Source: Notospermus geniculatus (lineage: Eukaryota > Nemertea > Pilidiophora > Heteronemertea > Lineidae). Taken from it: DNA of 64,000 nt. Location: assembly GCA_002633025.1 (NCBI GenBank), contig NMRB01000137.1, positions 199,086-263,085 on the forward strand. The letters run 5' to 3'. The position numbers and the translations under genes are program-made. Below the pieces are notes generated by a model. That model made no database searches. It worked only from the letters and a program-made list of their open reading frames with translations, and was not told where the DNA came from. Of this stretch, positions 20,718 to 33,006 are shown piece by piece. Position 1 is the stretch's first letter. Each line of letters starts with the position of its first letter.

Positions 20718-20850
20718 CCATGTTTACCTGATACCCGTTATCCGATATGCGATACGACGATATCCGATAAAGCATTCGCTCCATGTAGCGATCGGAAGAT
20801 AAATATCGGATGCGATATCGCATATCGGATGTCAGGTAAACGTGGCGTAA
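20718..20850. mobile_element. Small palindromic MITE rich in ATCCGATATGCGATA
   Basis: The left end, CATGTTTACCTGATACC, pairs with GGATGTCAGGTAAACGTGG at the right. Inner ATCCGATATGCGATA blocks recur in both arms. A 42-bp tandem duplication (GGCGTAAGACAAATTGGTGCC type) follows at about 20846-20926. Confidence 0.6.
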
Positions 20851-20989
20851 GACAAATTCATGAAATTGGTGCCACAACCAAGAACATGAGGCGTAAGACA
20901 AATTGGTGCCATAACCAAGAACATGAGTTCTCAGCAACCCCAGCGAAAATAAATTTGGAGACCCTGTCTTAGCCTTTACCTAAGGTAGT

Positions 20990-22460
20990 CTTCGCAGCAT
21001 CTCTGAATAATGTGTGGTGACATAATCTTACCACAGAATTCGTACCAAAGTTTGCTTACGCGAAATGACAGGGGTGTGCAGCGATATGAAGTGATGGAAA
21101 TCACAAAAAAGATCGCTGTCATGTGGTCAAAAGGAAAGAAACATGCGCCCGGGTGGAATTTTTCTAATATGGTAAAAAGCCCGAAAAGAATTTCATCTCT
21201 AAAAACCATGATGAAAAAAGTAATTAGAACGTTACGATGAGTTGTTATATTACATCTATCAATCATATTAACAGTTATATTTGAAGAAAATCGAAGTGCT
21301 GATGATAGACGTAACGCTTCGAAGGACTGTGCATACATATTGGAATATCGTATCATCATGGGCCAATGCACACTCGTGAAGACGTCTCTTCGTCGAAAAT
21401 GCCGTTTGAAATCCAGTCTCTGAGACCGAACGGTGGGACGTTATAACACTCTACACATGTCCGTAGCCTAATAATAGTCTGCGTGAATCACCAAACTTGC
21501 AATTTTAGATGTGAAAAGTGCAAGTTTGGCTGTAGATCTTCAGCCGAACTACATACATTGTAACGAGGACAAAAAACCCATGAAATGATAACTCTCTTTA
21601 GCCCCATTACTTTACACTACTACAGAATATTCACCGTGCTCGATCCGGACCTCGGTAAAATTTTGCCAAGTTGTATAAACAGGTCAAGCCAGCCTGACAC
21701 GGTACCAAATGGCAGTGTGAACTGGCCCGTTGCGCTTGAATTTCAAAGCGGGCTTGGTGCGGGTCGAGATCGGGACGCTTCAACCGGGTTTGTGCGAACA
21801 AAGATAATAGAGAGCTTGAGAACCGGCTACTTCTCCTTTAACCGAAACGTACACGTCTCCCGATACGTTTGCGTTCTCACGGATCCTTATTTCATTTGAG
21901 AAATCGCTTCGTATAAGGATGCGGAAACGTGACCTAGATAAAAGACTATCACTGATTGGGCTAAATACAGGGATCCACCAATGCTCGGGATTCTTACAGC
22001 GGAAAAAGCACAATCTCCAACGCAGATGTCAGACGGTTTCACCTTACTGATTCTGCAACCAGGCCCGGACTATATCTGCGGAGGACAGTAGATTCCAATA
22101 TACGTCTGTCAAATGGAATTGAAGTATTTCATGGGTCGTGCACAAAACGTTTCGTCGACGTACTTTTCTCTGATTGGTTCACACTTTGGGTTATAGGGCC
22201 TGGTACGAAATACTGCTACCAGTACCAGTGGTCGCGCTGTACAGTGGGTGATCAGAATGCGTCACAACCTATACTTAACAAGCAGTTATAAATGGATTTG
22301 ACACAAATAAAATTTAGTTTCTGCGATACCCAACAATGTTGGGAGTTTTGACGTCTCCTTTTCAGGAGCCTTAAGTTTGGGAAAGGCGTCGATACACTTT
22401 TCACTCTGTTCTGTAAACATAGAATTGGAGTAATCAGTGTTTTTGTGTCGACAGACCGAC
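20990..22460. other. No gene recognised
   Basis: Only short, unrelated ORFs occur on both strands. A CAGTGTGAACTGGCCC-type sequence near 21715 resembles MITE termini, but I could not find its partner with confidence. Confidence 0.5.
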
Positions 22461-22467
22461 AACGTAT

Positions 22468-22874
22468 TACTGTATCCGATGTGTTTAGTGGCCGCGGCCG
22501 GGAAGGTCGTCGTGCCTAGATTTTCTAAGTATACACGTTCCCGGCCAGCAAGTAGAGCGCACAGGCGTAACAAAAGTGTCCTTGAAGCCTAACTTTACAC
22601 ATCCACACTGGTCAGACGTCTCATGTTGTTTTCCCATAAATGAAACAAGTCAAGCTTCAATAAATCTTGTTTCTTTGAACTTCGTATGTTATTTTCTCTT
22701 CAATTCTCCATGCCGAGGTAGTTGTCGAACATGACCCTTGTAGGATTGCGAATCATGCACTACTACGGGCCCTTATTAGATTGCATTTCATAACTTGCCG
22801 GGATCATGTGTAATTGGAAAATCTAGGCACGACGATCTTCCCGGCCGCGGCCACTAAACACACCGGATACAGTA
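22468..22874. mobile_element. TA-flanked foldback, arms about 60 bp
   Basis: The left end, CTGTATCCGATGTGTTTAG, continues GTGGCCGCGGCCGGGAAG. The right arm is its reverse complement. TA lies on each side (22468-22469 and 22873-22874). Its 403-bp size and CTGTAT terminus resemble the nested element at 45722-46113. Confidence 0.75.
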
Positions 22875-23171
22875 TCTGTAAAACTCGTTGCGTTCTCTGT
22901 GAGCGCCCTGACCGAATGCTAATGGGTTACGTCAGCAGCCTACGCACATACTGGCCACGTATTACGTAGTCATGTAAAAAGCGGCCGATCAGGATAAGTT
23001 TATTGTAAGCGCTTTCTACTGAGCGCCATATTCACGAACTTATCTATTGTGGGAAATGTAGCTCAACATATCGAAAATGTATTCAACCACAAAATTAATG
23101 ACGTATTTGGCTTAATCAATCCGTTTCAGGATCGGGATAAGGATAAGTAGGCGGTTCACAACGTCACTAAT

Positions 23172-23905
23172 AAGGGCCGTTTAGACGACAAGCCAAAAAA
23201 CGACATTCAGACTCAATCCGATTGGATCCGATCGACCCGCATCGGGTCTCATTTGCATTTAGACGAGATTTGAGTGTGGTCGTACATGTATGTGGTCCAA
23301 TGTGGATTCGGGACCATATGGAATCCACATTAGACCGCATTGGGTAGCATTTACACGTAAGAGTTTTTAACCACAATGGGGTATCTGCACAACATTCTAT
23401 CCCACCAGATGTCTCTAGTAGTACTCAGTTAAATGCTATAGAATAATACTGAGAAAACGGTCCATTAAAACCACAACATGCAGTGGAAAAGTTCTTCATA
23501 ATTCTATATAAAATACATTCTGACTATTCTTGAATACCTCAGTTGAAGGAGGCAGGCCGTGCTCATATGAAAATTAGCCTTATAGTACTTAATCTGTAAA
23601 TTGGTTCACTTTCTGAGTCATTTCTCATATGAGTGGAGCTTTAACTGCTCATGAAAAATGTTTTAATTCCTTAGCATTTTATTAATTATCAAAACAGAAA
23701 ATAATCTCTCACTGCATGTTGTATGATTAATCAAATAATAAAGGAGTTAGATGCATAAAAAACTGTTTTGACAATACATTCTCCCTCTTCATTCTAACCT
23801 AGTTACTACTAGAGACACATATTAGTGTTAGTTCTGCAGGTATCCCATTGGATTCGATTGGATGGGATCGCATGTGGATTTTTGGCTGTCGTGTAAACTG
23901 CCCTT
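23172..23905. mobile_element. TIR element with AAGGGCCGTTTAGACGACA ends
   Basis: The left end is AAGGGCCGTTTAGACGACA. The reverse complement of the right end is AAGGGCAGTTTACACGACAG, and both continue into CCAAAAA. The interior is AT-rich and non-coding. I found no convincing target duplication. Confidence 0.6.
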
Positions 23906-24920
23906 GTCGACCCTCTACCCATTCTGCCCCTACCACGGATTTTATTGGAATCTATCTATTACAATGACTACTTGTCGATTCCGCCCTAAAACGTGACAGC
24001 GACTTTGGGTATCAGACTTACCAACTGACAATCCTGTTGGCTGATCAAATGCTACCGTCGAGATACAAAGCATACGTAGAATGATGTAGACGTTTTCAAA
24101 TCTAAATAACTTGTTTTGGAAAATAATTTGCAGTGAAATGAAACATTGCTTTGCTTTAGGAACACATTATCTTCCATAAACTATTAACAATACACAGAAA
24201 ACCCGAAAAAATATTAACGTCGACTTTTACGGGAAGATGGTATGAATTGATACAAAGCTCCTCAGTAACCGTCAGTTTGAAAGACATTTTGTACTTTCAA
24301 AGAAGAGAAAGTCCTACACATTATCAATAAATTCCCTGCAACACTGCTGATCAACAATTTTTACCTTCAACAAAACTCCTTCAACAAGCATAGTTTACAC
24401 ATGCAACAGCATCATGCGAGATAAGCATGATCATGTTGATCATGTGATTGTCACATGACTTGGATACATTATCTGATTGGCTGATCCAGTATCTGGTGTT
24501 GAAGCTTACCTGCAACATGCAACAAAATAGCTGCAGAAACCTATTTCTATCAACAGTGTTGCAGGTCCTGGCGTGTTGATCAACTGCGTTGCAGTGAATT
24601 TGTTGATAATGTAAACTGGCCTTACTGGATAGAACTCTGAACCTATCTGTCAGGTATGATTGCCATTTGATGCCTGCCTATTGACACTCAGTGTAAATGT
24701 AAAGACTTTGTTCTCCCAAATAAATCGATAAAATAAACCGATCAAAAATTTTATCGAAAGAAATACATTGTACAGACAACAAATACATGTGTATTTCTGT
24801 TGATTACTGATTCTGCTGGTCTACTGTATGAAAATTGAATTTCAAAGAAAAGAGAGAACTGGTAATTGCAATCTGCAAATGTTTTGAAAATCGATCGAAA
24901 GTTTTGTTCAAAAAACAGTC
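23906..24920. other. AT-rich, no gene recognised
   Basis: The interval contains CAACA/TGTTG-rich sequence at 24350-24620 that ends AATGTAAACTGGCCTTAC, probably a decayed MITE. No coding signal is visible. Confidence 0.4.
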
Positions 24921-24929
24921 GCAAACGTA

Positions 24930-25510
24930 TGTCCCTTATTCTGAGTATATCCTACATCGAAGGGAGTAAGAAATAAAAGTGGGACATAAGGCCAAAAAAA
25001 TAAAGTATTTGTTTCTTGTCCGCGCCCGCGTCATTCCCAGGCCCTCCGCATCGAAAAATTTTTTTCTCACCAATTTCAAATTTTCCCACTTTGCTTACGC
25101 AGCGCCTTCTATACAATGCACAGAAATGCTTCATCACTTGAAATCATCTTTATTTTTCATGAAATCTGTGCTTTAAACATGTAGAGAGATAGTTTGCTGG
25201 TGGTATTTCCCCCATCCATGAAGAAAACGGAAAAAAAATTATTTGAAAATAAAAAAAAATTCGCATGCCCGCATCAATTTTTGCTGAGTTGCTGGACAAG
25301 AAACAGACAATATTTTTTTTTTGGCCTAAGAAATGGGAAATTTTTTAATTTCTCAAATTGGATAGTTTAAAAAAATTGTTTTAAGTTTTTGGGGTGATAT
25401 GCCTCAAAATGAGAAAAAAAACAATAATTTGAAAAATTGAAAAATCCGTGCAAAAGTGTCAAAATTTCCCACTTCTTATTGAAATTTTATTTCTTAATCC
25501 CTTATCGTGA
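24930..25510. repeat. Decayed inverted repeat, very AT-rich
   Basis: AAGGGAGTAAGAAATAAA and GGCCAAAAAAATAAAG with TTTGTTTCTTGTCC at the left recur as reverse complements at the right, with a deletion of about 190 bp between blocks. Confidence 0.4.
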
Positions 25511-25690
25511 AATCTTCGAAAAAATGCATTGTCATCAATTATTGCTCTGAAGAAAGCAAGTACGGTATATTATTGTGTTAGGAAGAAACCTTTCTTGTCT
25601 GAAAGCAACACTTGCGTCTCACGATTCTTGCAATTTGGTGTTCATTGTATAAGAATACACCACGTTTTTAGCCCACCTGGGGTGAGCTCT

Positions 25691-25867
25691 TAAGGCCTGT
25701 TTCCACTAGACCGGTTTCCCGCATTGCGTTTTGCGATTTCACAGAGTTTTGGATAATCCTACGATGGTTTAACAATACACCGCACGTATATTGTCCCAAT
25801 GCTTGTGAAAACCGCCCCGGCGTCGCAAAACCTCTGCGAAAAACCGGTCTAGTGGAAACGGGCTTTA
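25691..25867. mobile_element. MITE nested in the dispersed repeat
   Basis: The ends AGGCCTGTTTCCACTAGACC and the complement of AAGCCCGTTTCCACTAGACC are bordered by TA on both sides (25691-25692 and 25866-25867). Removing it joins GTGAGCTC to TTACCATTTACGATGG. This matches the arrangement of the uninterrupted copy near 63550. Confidence 0.7.
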
Positions 25868-26739
25868 CCATTTACGATGGTGCAGCGTCCGTCGTCGTCT
25901 GTTAGCAAAAGGGACGTTTCGTAACCGCTGGGGCTGTTGATCTGAAACTTGGTACATATATACCCCTATGTCAGATGACATATGATATCAAGTTTCGGTC
26001 CGATTCGATTCTTGGCTTTGCCACCAGGTGGACAAAACCAAAAACACAAAAAGTGGAATAACTCCTGAAGCAGAAGTAATGACTGCATCATACCCAAATT
26101 TTTATCATATGTGTATCTAAATGAGGATACATAACATATATGACGGGTTTTTGATTTGACCTACTTTTTATGGTCACAGAGGTCAAAATTCAGAATTTGC
26201 CTTTTGGTGGCACATTTCGTAACCGCTGGGGCTATAACTTGGTACATATATACCGCTATGTCAGATGACCTATGACATCAAGATTTGGTCCGATTCGATT
26301 CTTGGCTTGGCCACCAGGTAACAAAAACGTAAGCTCAAGGTTCAATAATTCCTGAACTAACGAATATGGATCGTCTCCAAATTTTCATCATCGGTGCATC
26401 TAATGAGTGTAAATGACATATGATATGACCTACTTTTCAAGGTACAGAGGTCAAAATTCAAATTTTTGGCATTTGGTGGCAAGTTTCGTGGCTATTTGAC
26501 CTAGCTAGTATCTTCTAACTTAGCGTGATCATGTATCTAAGTACCCCGTATGTGTACAGCAAATTTTCGTCCAATTGGACCCCAAATATATGGTTACTAG
26601 GTGGCCATTTTGGAAAATGTACTGGCAGAAATGTTAGCGAGAATGTTTTGACCTTGAAATTTCGACCATAATCACATTACCCAGGGACTCAAGGCTTGCC
26701 CTGGAACATGTCGATTTTAATTTGTCATTGTTCTGCTGT

Positions 26740-26912
26740 TGCCTCAATATTTGTGACCATGAAAGTTATTTCATAATTGTGTTTGTACCATCCATTGTAC
26801 CCTACTGTATCCCTGTTGCCATCTTGAAACAAACCACATCATTGTTTGTATTTTTGTACACTATGCCGGGAAACCGGCCTTTGTGCAATAAAGAATCTTG
26901 AATTCTTCTGGT
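26740..26912 (+). repeat. Retroposon 3' tail
   Basis: TTGTACACTATGCCGGG followed by GTGCAATAAAGAATCTTGAA is the style of LINE 3' end with AATCTTG-type tails. No coding part is attached. Confidence 0.4.
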
Positions 26913-27099
26913 ACATTCACCCAGGTGAGCACATGGTCCATGGACCATTTCATTATCTACTTTTCGACGTTGCGCCAAAAGACGTATTATTAAAAACCCT
27001 ACTCTATCGCACTAAAAATTATTAATTCCCACCACAACCTGTTCATCCCAACCAAATCTCCCCTGGCCAAACACCGCGATAAATCATGAGATCTCGTAC

Positions 27100-27290
27100 C
27101 CCAAAATAGACGAGGCTTGGTACGAGGGAAAGCAGTTGCCGCTGATCGCACGACATTTATGAACATCAATGAACAAATGTTGGCAAATGTTCCAATACAA
27201 AAATACCGATGTCTGGACGTCCTCTAAAACATCTTGAAACATTCTGACATAATGTTGGCAAAATAGAAACAATGCGTGAAAAAATTCCTG
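27100..27290 (-). repeat. LINE-associated fragment, inverted copy
   Basis: The sequence around AATGTTGGCAAATGTTCC, CTGGACGTCCTCTAAAACAT is the reverse complement of 28790-28950. That copy leads directly into a LINE reverse-transcriptase C-terminus, so this is probably a fragment of the same element in opposite orientation. Confidence 0.5.
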
Positions 27291-27508
27291 GAAATAAATA
27301 TTAACTATCTAATATCAATCACCGTTACAGGCCGTTTGTTGTGAGGCGAGCAAAAAACTGCTCGCCTGAGAACAATAGAAAATTCTATGGACTGCCGTTT
27401 AAGATTTCGTAACAAAATATTGGTTCGTTGCGTCCTACATAAACCATAGTATTTGTGCCGGTGTTATTTCATCGTCGGCTGCTGAGGTGACTCGCCTGCT
27501 GCGGAAAA

Positions 27509-30500
27509 ATGAACGTCACCGCAACGCAAGACGTGTCGGTCGTTACCTCTGACCTGCAAACGAATGTGAACGGAAGTCGGTCAGAGCTGGAGGACACCGT
27601 ATTGGTTGTCCTACTAAAGATCGCCTATGGAATAATCGGCGACTACGCCTGGATTTTGTACACAGTCATCGGGATTCCGGGGAACATCATTTCAATTTGT
27701 GTAGCAAATCGAAAGTATAATAGGAATTTGTCCCCAAGTGTTTACATCACAGCGATGGGGATCACTGACAGCTTACTGCTGCTGATACAGTCGACTTGCT
27801 ACCCCTACCCTGCCCGACTCTACGGACTGGGAATCTACGTGCAGAATCGGGAACTGCTTTTAAAGTAGGCTCGTCCTTTTGTATTAGACCATGGAGGTAT
27901 TATTGAGAAGGAGCGAGCACGGCCCTAATCGCTGTGACCACAATTCCACGCCGCCATTGTTTGCCTTTGTTCCCGCCTATTGTCCGGTACGCAAGCTGAG
28001 CTCCTTGAAGGCAATCATGAATTCCGCACAACTCTCAAAGTGCAGCGCCATCTATAATTGATATCGCGTCGACCCAATCATATTCTTGCGTTTTTCTCCA
28101 CGTTGGGAATTAGATAACCGGCTATTTCGAAGACAACTCAATTTGGTAAACTCTCCGCTGTATTTTAGTGAAAAAATCATCGAAAAAGACCAATTTCCAA
28201 TAAAGATATCTACGTTTTAAGGTAAACATGATAATGATAATGATAATGAGATTCTTCGCATCTGAAAAGGTTGAAGAGGATTGCGTTATGATAGTTTAAA
28301 AGATGATTACTTCAGGTAACATATACGGGTGGTCGTTTCAGTGCGAGATGCTGCGAGGTGCTGTTTTTGACGCGATGAAAACGATGAATTTTTCAGTTTT
28401 CGTGCGTAGGCAACGTCCACTGCCATTGTTCCCTTCTATTGTTTGGACTCTGGCCATTGTACAAGGGAAGTGCTGACTGCACACGGAAATTACCGAAGAT
28501 TAGATCGGCTTTTTCCGACCATCGTGCGGCGTTATTAGCCTATTGTCCCCCTAATCACTTAGCAAACAGCGGAACGATGATTGTACTGTTTGATGTGAGG
28601 TCCGTGCTCGCTCCTTCTCAATAATACCTCCATGATTAGACCAAGCCCGAAAATTGCACAGCAAATGTTGCAAGTTGTTGTGACTTGTTCCGGGACTCCT
28701 GTCCTTTTGAACAGCACATGACCTGAAACTGCTGACTCATTGGCCGATAGGCCTACCTAGAACATCTTAGCACAGGTTCTGAAAAAGCTGCATTTTTTCT
28801 ATTTCGCGAACATTGTGCCATAATGTTTCTAGATGTTTTATAGGACGTCCAGACATAGGCCGTATTTTTGTATTGGAATATTTGCCAACATTTGTTCTGT
28901 GATGTTCGTAAGTGTCGTTCGACCAACTGCAGTTGGTTATCCCTCGTACGAAGTCTCGTTGTGGAGCCAGCCCGGTCATTCTATGCCGCTGCTCCTCACC
29001 TCGGGAACCAGCTACCGCTGGCCCTCCGACAGATCGACGGGCTTGATAGATTAAAGAGGGCATTAAACACCCATCTTTTCACTGCTGAATATGGTGTCTT
29101 AGCCTTCCTATCGTGTCATAAATAATGTTTTATAGTCATTTTATTATACTTTTGTATTCTATGCTTTCTTGCTTACCTCGGTATTTTTCCCTTTCTTTTC
29201 TATCAATGTAATGTTTTACTCTGCTTGTCTTTTTATTTGTTCTTATTACTGTAAAGTGCTTGTGGGCTCACTACGGTGTGGTAGGGGTACTGTAATATTT
29301 GGTATAATAATACGGCTTGTTGTACTTGACTCGATGAGACGAAGACTCGACGACGCGATGACTCGATGACCGCCAAAATTATTCAATGAAATTCAGCTCC
29401 TTATTTCTAAGAAGTGGAATGGATCAACGCGGAAGTGGACCGACGTAGTGTCGCCAGCTACCAAGACGTGAATTAAGGTTGATATTCAGCGTAAATCATG
29501 AAATGACGGATAGCCTCGAACTAGGCCTACAGCTCCTAAGTCCTTGAGAATTTACTATGGGTCCCTTCTGAAAAAGTTGTGGGGATTGGTCTTGTCCCTC
29601 TATTCCAAACCCCGGAGGAGGTATAGCGGTAATTTTCAGCCCTTTTGAGCAATGATCCTACTGCATGTTCCTTACCGGAAGTGTCCCAATGCGTCAAAGC
29701 TGCAACGCAAAAAGTAAATTCATGAAAATAAAGAAATGCACCCGGGTTATTCATGTACTTCATGACGTCATCCACGTGACAATTTTGGACGAAAATTTTC
29801 AGATCTTGGACAATATTTTTGGAGCAAATTTTACAATTCTTTGAGTTTTTTTATTGTGTAATGAAAATTAAGTTCGTGGACTCGCCTTTTTGATTCGCCT
29901 TTTTCAAAACACTTGAATGAAAAAACCAGCCTTGAATAAATTCCGCTGCTTCACGCACAACCACAATCATGCATTCCAAGCGCAAATGGCGTCACGGCTT
30001 TAGAGTTATGATGAAATTGGGAATAGGTGCGCGGTTTAACGAATGTTATAAAAATGTGTCAGAGGTGGCTTATTTCACCTTCCTAAAATGTCGCATAGTA
30101 ACTCAGTGTTCTGAAATGCGGAACTCGAATTAAAATAAGGCATTCACCAATTATGCAGGAAGTTTAATTGGCCTTCTTCGCACCTTCGAGTCATCGCGCC
30201 ATCGAGTCATCGAGTCAAGTACAACAAGCCTAATAATACTAATATACCTACGTGTAGACGAACTAACATCGAAGTACTGTACGTAGAGCCAGACAACACT
30301 AGATTTGGAGGAGACTTAATAATGTAGATTACAGTTAGTGTAGTCGGTAGTATCCAGATGGTGCCCCCTGCACTTGATTGCCGAATGGTGGTGCCATCTG
30401 TAAAATTGTGACGTCGTAGCAGCATCTTCAGTTTCATCTCCACGGAAACGTCCCTGCTCACTATTTTCTTGAATTCGCATCTGTTTTTCGCTTCCTTGTT

Positions 30501-31665
30501 CTTCCTTGCAGATTCCACTGGTATTTTCCCTTCACCCTCGGAATGCAGTCTGGGTTTTTCTTGGTCGGTATGAGCGTTGATCGTGTCATAGCCGTTAGAT
30601 TCCCAATGATGGCAAAGACCATGTGTACCGTAACCGGGGCCAAGAAGGTGGTTATTATCTTAAGTGTGGTCATTGTTCTGCTGAATATGAATTTGTTTTT
30701 CACCTTGGAATACGTGGTAAACCCAGTCACAGGTAGGCCAAATTTAGCTCACGCAGTTGACGCAAGGAAGTGGCATTTCATGCCTCAAAAAGTCACTATC
30801 CCCGCATCGTCTGCGAGTTTTGAAGACTTAATAGTGACTACTGAATTTTTGTCTGTAGGAGAGTTTTACACTCACATGAGGAATTGACCAGTGATCTTTC
30901 ACACTCACTCAGAAATAGCCAAAGAGGTTCATGTTGTACTTAGAATTTAACATGTTTAAGTTTTTTTGCTAGGGCTACAGCAGTGTCTCTGTCAAACGAT
31001 ATCATTGCCTGTGAAGTCGCGCCAGTGACGTATCACTTTACAGGTGCACTGTCACGATGAAATCCTTATCATATTATATGGGGCGCCATCTGGATTTTAT
31101 TGGTACATACCGAGGTACTTTAGTAATTACTCGTTTCTGGCATTTAGGGATAGAAATAATGGTCATCCGGGTTCCTGGGTACGAAATCATCGAACTCCTA
31201 GCCTCCGGCTTTCAGTTAGTTTTTGGAACTGCCATACCCTTTTTAATCATAACCATAAGTAACGTCATCATCATCATCACGGTCCAAGCCGCCGCAAGAC
31301 AGCGATCGAAACTTACACAGACCCACCAAGAGGGCGGAAAAGGCGCAGACAATACTCATTTTCTTACCCGCATGTTGATATTGGTATCCATGGCTTACGT
31401 CATCACGTCGTTGCCATATCGAATATTTCACGTCATAATGGATATCCCAGCTGTATCGAATACCTATGACATGAAAAACAGTTACTGGAATGCCCGATAC
31501 AATGTGACGGTTGCGATCCTCTATCATTGGTGGTGTTGTAATTACTGTATAAATTTCTATATGTACTGTGTGGGTGGTGGACGGAAATACAGGGAAGACA
31601 CGAAAAAAGTCCTGACGGAAATGTTTAACTGCCTTTGTTGTAGGAGACGAAAGTTGGCTAAATAG
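27509..31665 (+). CDS. Class A (rhodopsin-type) peptide-like GPCR, four exons
   Basis: The inferred exons are 27509-27864, 30512-30732, 30981-31043 and 31124-31665. They join in frame to 393 residues (an alternative acceptor at 31148 also keeps frame). The N-terminus has glycosylation sites at N2 and N21. TM1 carries GIPGN (N59) and TM2 carries ITD (D87). Exon 2 holds TM3 and TM4 with MSVDRVIAVRFP. Exon 3 gives loop 2 with one cysteine (IACEVAP). Exon 4 holds TM5, TM6 (YVITSLPYR) and TM7 (CINFYMYC), then a basic tail. The receptor should sit in the plasma membrane and signal through G proteins; the ligand is unknown. DRY reads DRV, NPxxY is replaced by INFYMY, and the usual cysteine before TM3 is absent with this splicing. 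Intron 1 is full of transposons. Confidence 0.75.
27883..28642. mobile_element. hAT-like MITE with 8-bp target duplication
   Basis: The inverted ends ATGGAGGTATTATTGAGAAG and GAGCGAGCACGG recur as reverse complement at 28590-28633. The exact 8-bp direct repeat ATTAGACC lies on both sides (27883-27890 and 28635-28642). Eight-base duplications are typical of hAT elements. It sits 26 bp after the donor of GPCR exon 1. Confidence 0.85.
28785..29300 (+). pseudogene. Non-LTR retrotransposon (LINE) reverse-transcriptase C-terminus
   Basis: A plus-strand frame near 28940-29100 reads RSFYAAAPHLGNQLPLALRQ, followed by LDRLKRALNTHLF. This is the well-known C-terminal signature of CR1/Jockey-like LINE ORF2 (RSFxVAxPRLWNxLPxxIR...LKTHLF). 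It is followed by a GTAAAGTGCTTGTGGGCTC-like 3' end. Only the last part is present, as expected of a 5'-truncated insertion. It lies in GPCR intron 1. Confidence 0.75.
29305..30240. mobile_element. Inverted-repeat element with TTGACTCGATGA ends
   Basis: GGCTTGTTGTACTTGACTCG and ATGA plus further GACTCGA motifs at the left are matched in reverse complement at about 30185-30235. Arms are about 60 bp. The interior is non-coding. It follows directly on the LINE tail in GPCR intron 1. Confidence 0.65.
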
Positions 31666-31826
31666 AGGAATTTTCTGCAGAGTTTTCCAAAAGCAGGCGG
31701 ATTAAATGCCTATTTCAGTTTTAATACAAGGGGCTGCATCTGGTGGCCGTCCTATAAACGGAGTATATTTTGTAGCCTGTAGTATTTAATGCGTCACAAA
31801 TGCATCATTTCAATTCCATCAGCACC

Positions 31827-31955
31827 AATAGAGAGTTTTCGCAAAGCTCCCGGAACGCCAACCCTAACGCCGGCCTCTTTGTTCGAAGAGAGGGCACCGA
31901 ACATAGGATAGACGTTCGCGTTGGTGTTTCGGAGGCGTTGCGAAAACTCTCTAAT
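31827..31955. mobile_element. 123-bp MITE with AAT target duplication
   Basis: The arms AGAGAGTTTTCGCAAAGC and its complement pair almost end to end, with ACGCCAAC and GTTGGTGT inside. AAT occurs on both sides (31827-31829 and 31953-31955). A 3-bp duplication fits Harbinger-type elements. Confidence 0.7.
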
Positions 31956-32049
31956 TACTCAAAACCGAAGCCGCCGGTTCGATTTCGATCTCACACATTC
32001 TGAAGGACTTGGTCTGAATTATCATTCATGAAAGATATTACTTTTAAAG

Positions 32050-32660
32050 GTTAATGCTGCTGAATCGGTTAATGTCGTCCTGGGTACACCTCATTATTAC
32101 CCTGGGTATTCCGGGTAATCCTTTTTGTTACCCAGGACGATCCTGGGTATAAATAAGGTACCTTAACATTACCCAGTTTGAAATCCGCGCCAATGGCTGG
32201 TACTAGTATTCATAAAAGTTAGCAAATGCTTTTACTTAAGATTTGCACAGTGAGGTCCAATGTAAATGCACTTCAAAACTTGAAGTAAAAGCATTTGCTA
32301 GCTTTTTTGAATATCAGCCATTTTCCACCTGCGCTCGAGGTACGGTACTATCTTATTCTAGCCCACCACGTGCATTATGACGTGGTGATTGTCAGCAGCT
32401 GTCAGAATGGCAACTTGCGTTAAAGACTGCGATTTACAGGCGTATTTACAATCTATTCCAACCTAGGATGGAATTTTCATTTCAAAAGGAAGAGAGCTGA
32501 AGAAAAATCTGGTGGATGTCGCGGATTTTAAAACTGGGTAATGTTAAGGTACCTTATTTGTACCCAGGACGATCCTGGGTAACAAAAAGGATTGCCCAGG
32601 ATTACCCAGGGTAACAATGAGGTGTACCCAGGACGACATTAACCGATTCAGCGTTAATGC
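32050..32660. mobile_element. Mutator-like foldback, copy 1 (9-bp duplication)
   Basis: The element 32059-32651 has ends GCTGAATCGGTTAATGTCGT and the exact complement, with arms of about 140 bp rich in GTACCCAGG and CCTGGGTA. The direct repeat GTTAATGCT (9 bp) flanks it at 32050-32058 and 32652-32660. A second family member is at 38509-39200. Nine-base duplications point to the Mutator superfamily. No transposase is encoded. Confidence 0.85.
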
Positions 32661-33006
32661 TAGATAATTCGATAGATACGTATGTCTGATAGGTGCGGTT
32701 GGTCGACTCATTTTAATGGCCGTTGTTTCAGAATATGACGATAGCATTTTGAACGAAAGTGAAGCGTTGGTTGATGTACCCCACTGCGAGATTGCCGTTT
32801 TGACAGCAAAAGTGTGGGACATCGAACGAGTGCAAAAAACTAGTACTCAGCCCAGCCACTGTCAGGGAGAAATGCACCAAAATCGCAGTTACCAGGTCCA
32901 TATTCATAAACATACTTACCGGTAAGTCAAAGTCTGATGCCTATTTTTTGTGTTGAACAAAGGATACATGTCACACTTAGACTTTTAAGTCTTTTAAGTA
33001 GTTTTA

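Larger units (their letters stand above)
25660..26940 (+). repeat. Dispersed repeat, copy 2, with nested MITE
   Basis: It starts TTAGCCCACCTGGGGTGAGC. It continues through CGTCCGTCGTCGTC, AACCGCTGGGGCT and GACCTACTTTT.AAGGTCA units, and ends at CACCCAGGTGAGCACATGG. Two internal units repeat AACTTGGTACATATATACC. It is related to 15630-16430, 51460-51850 and 63540-64000. Confidence 0.7.
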
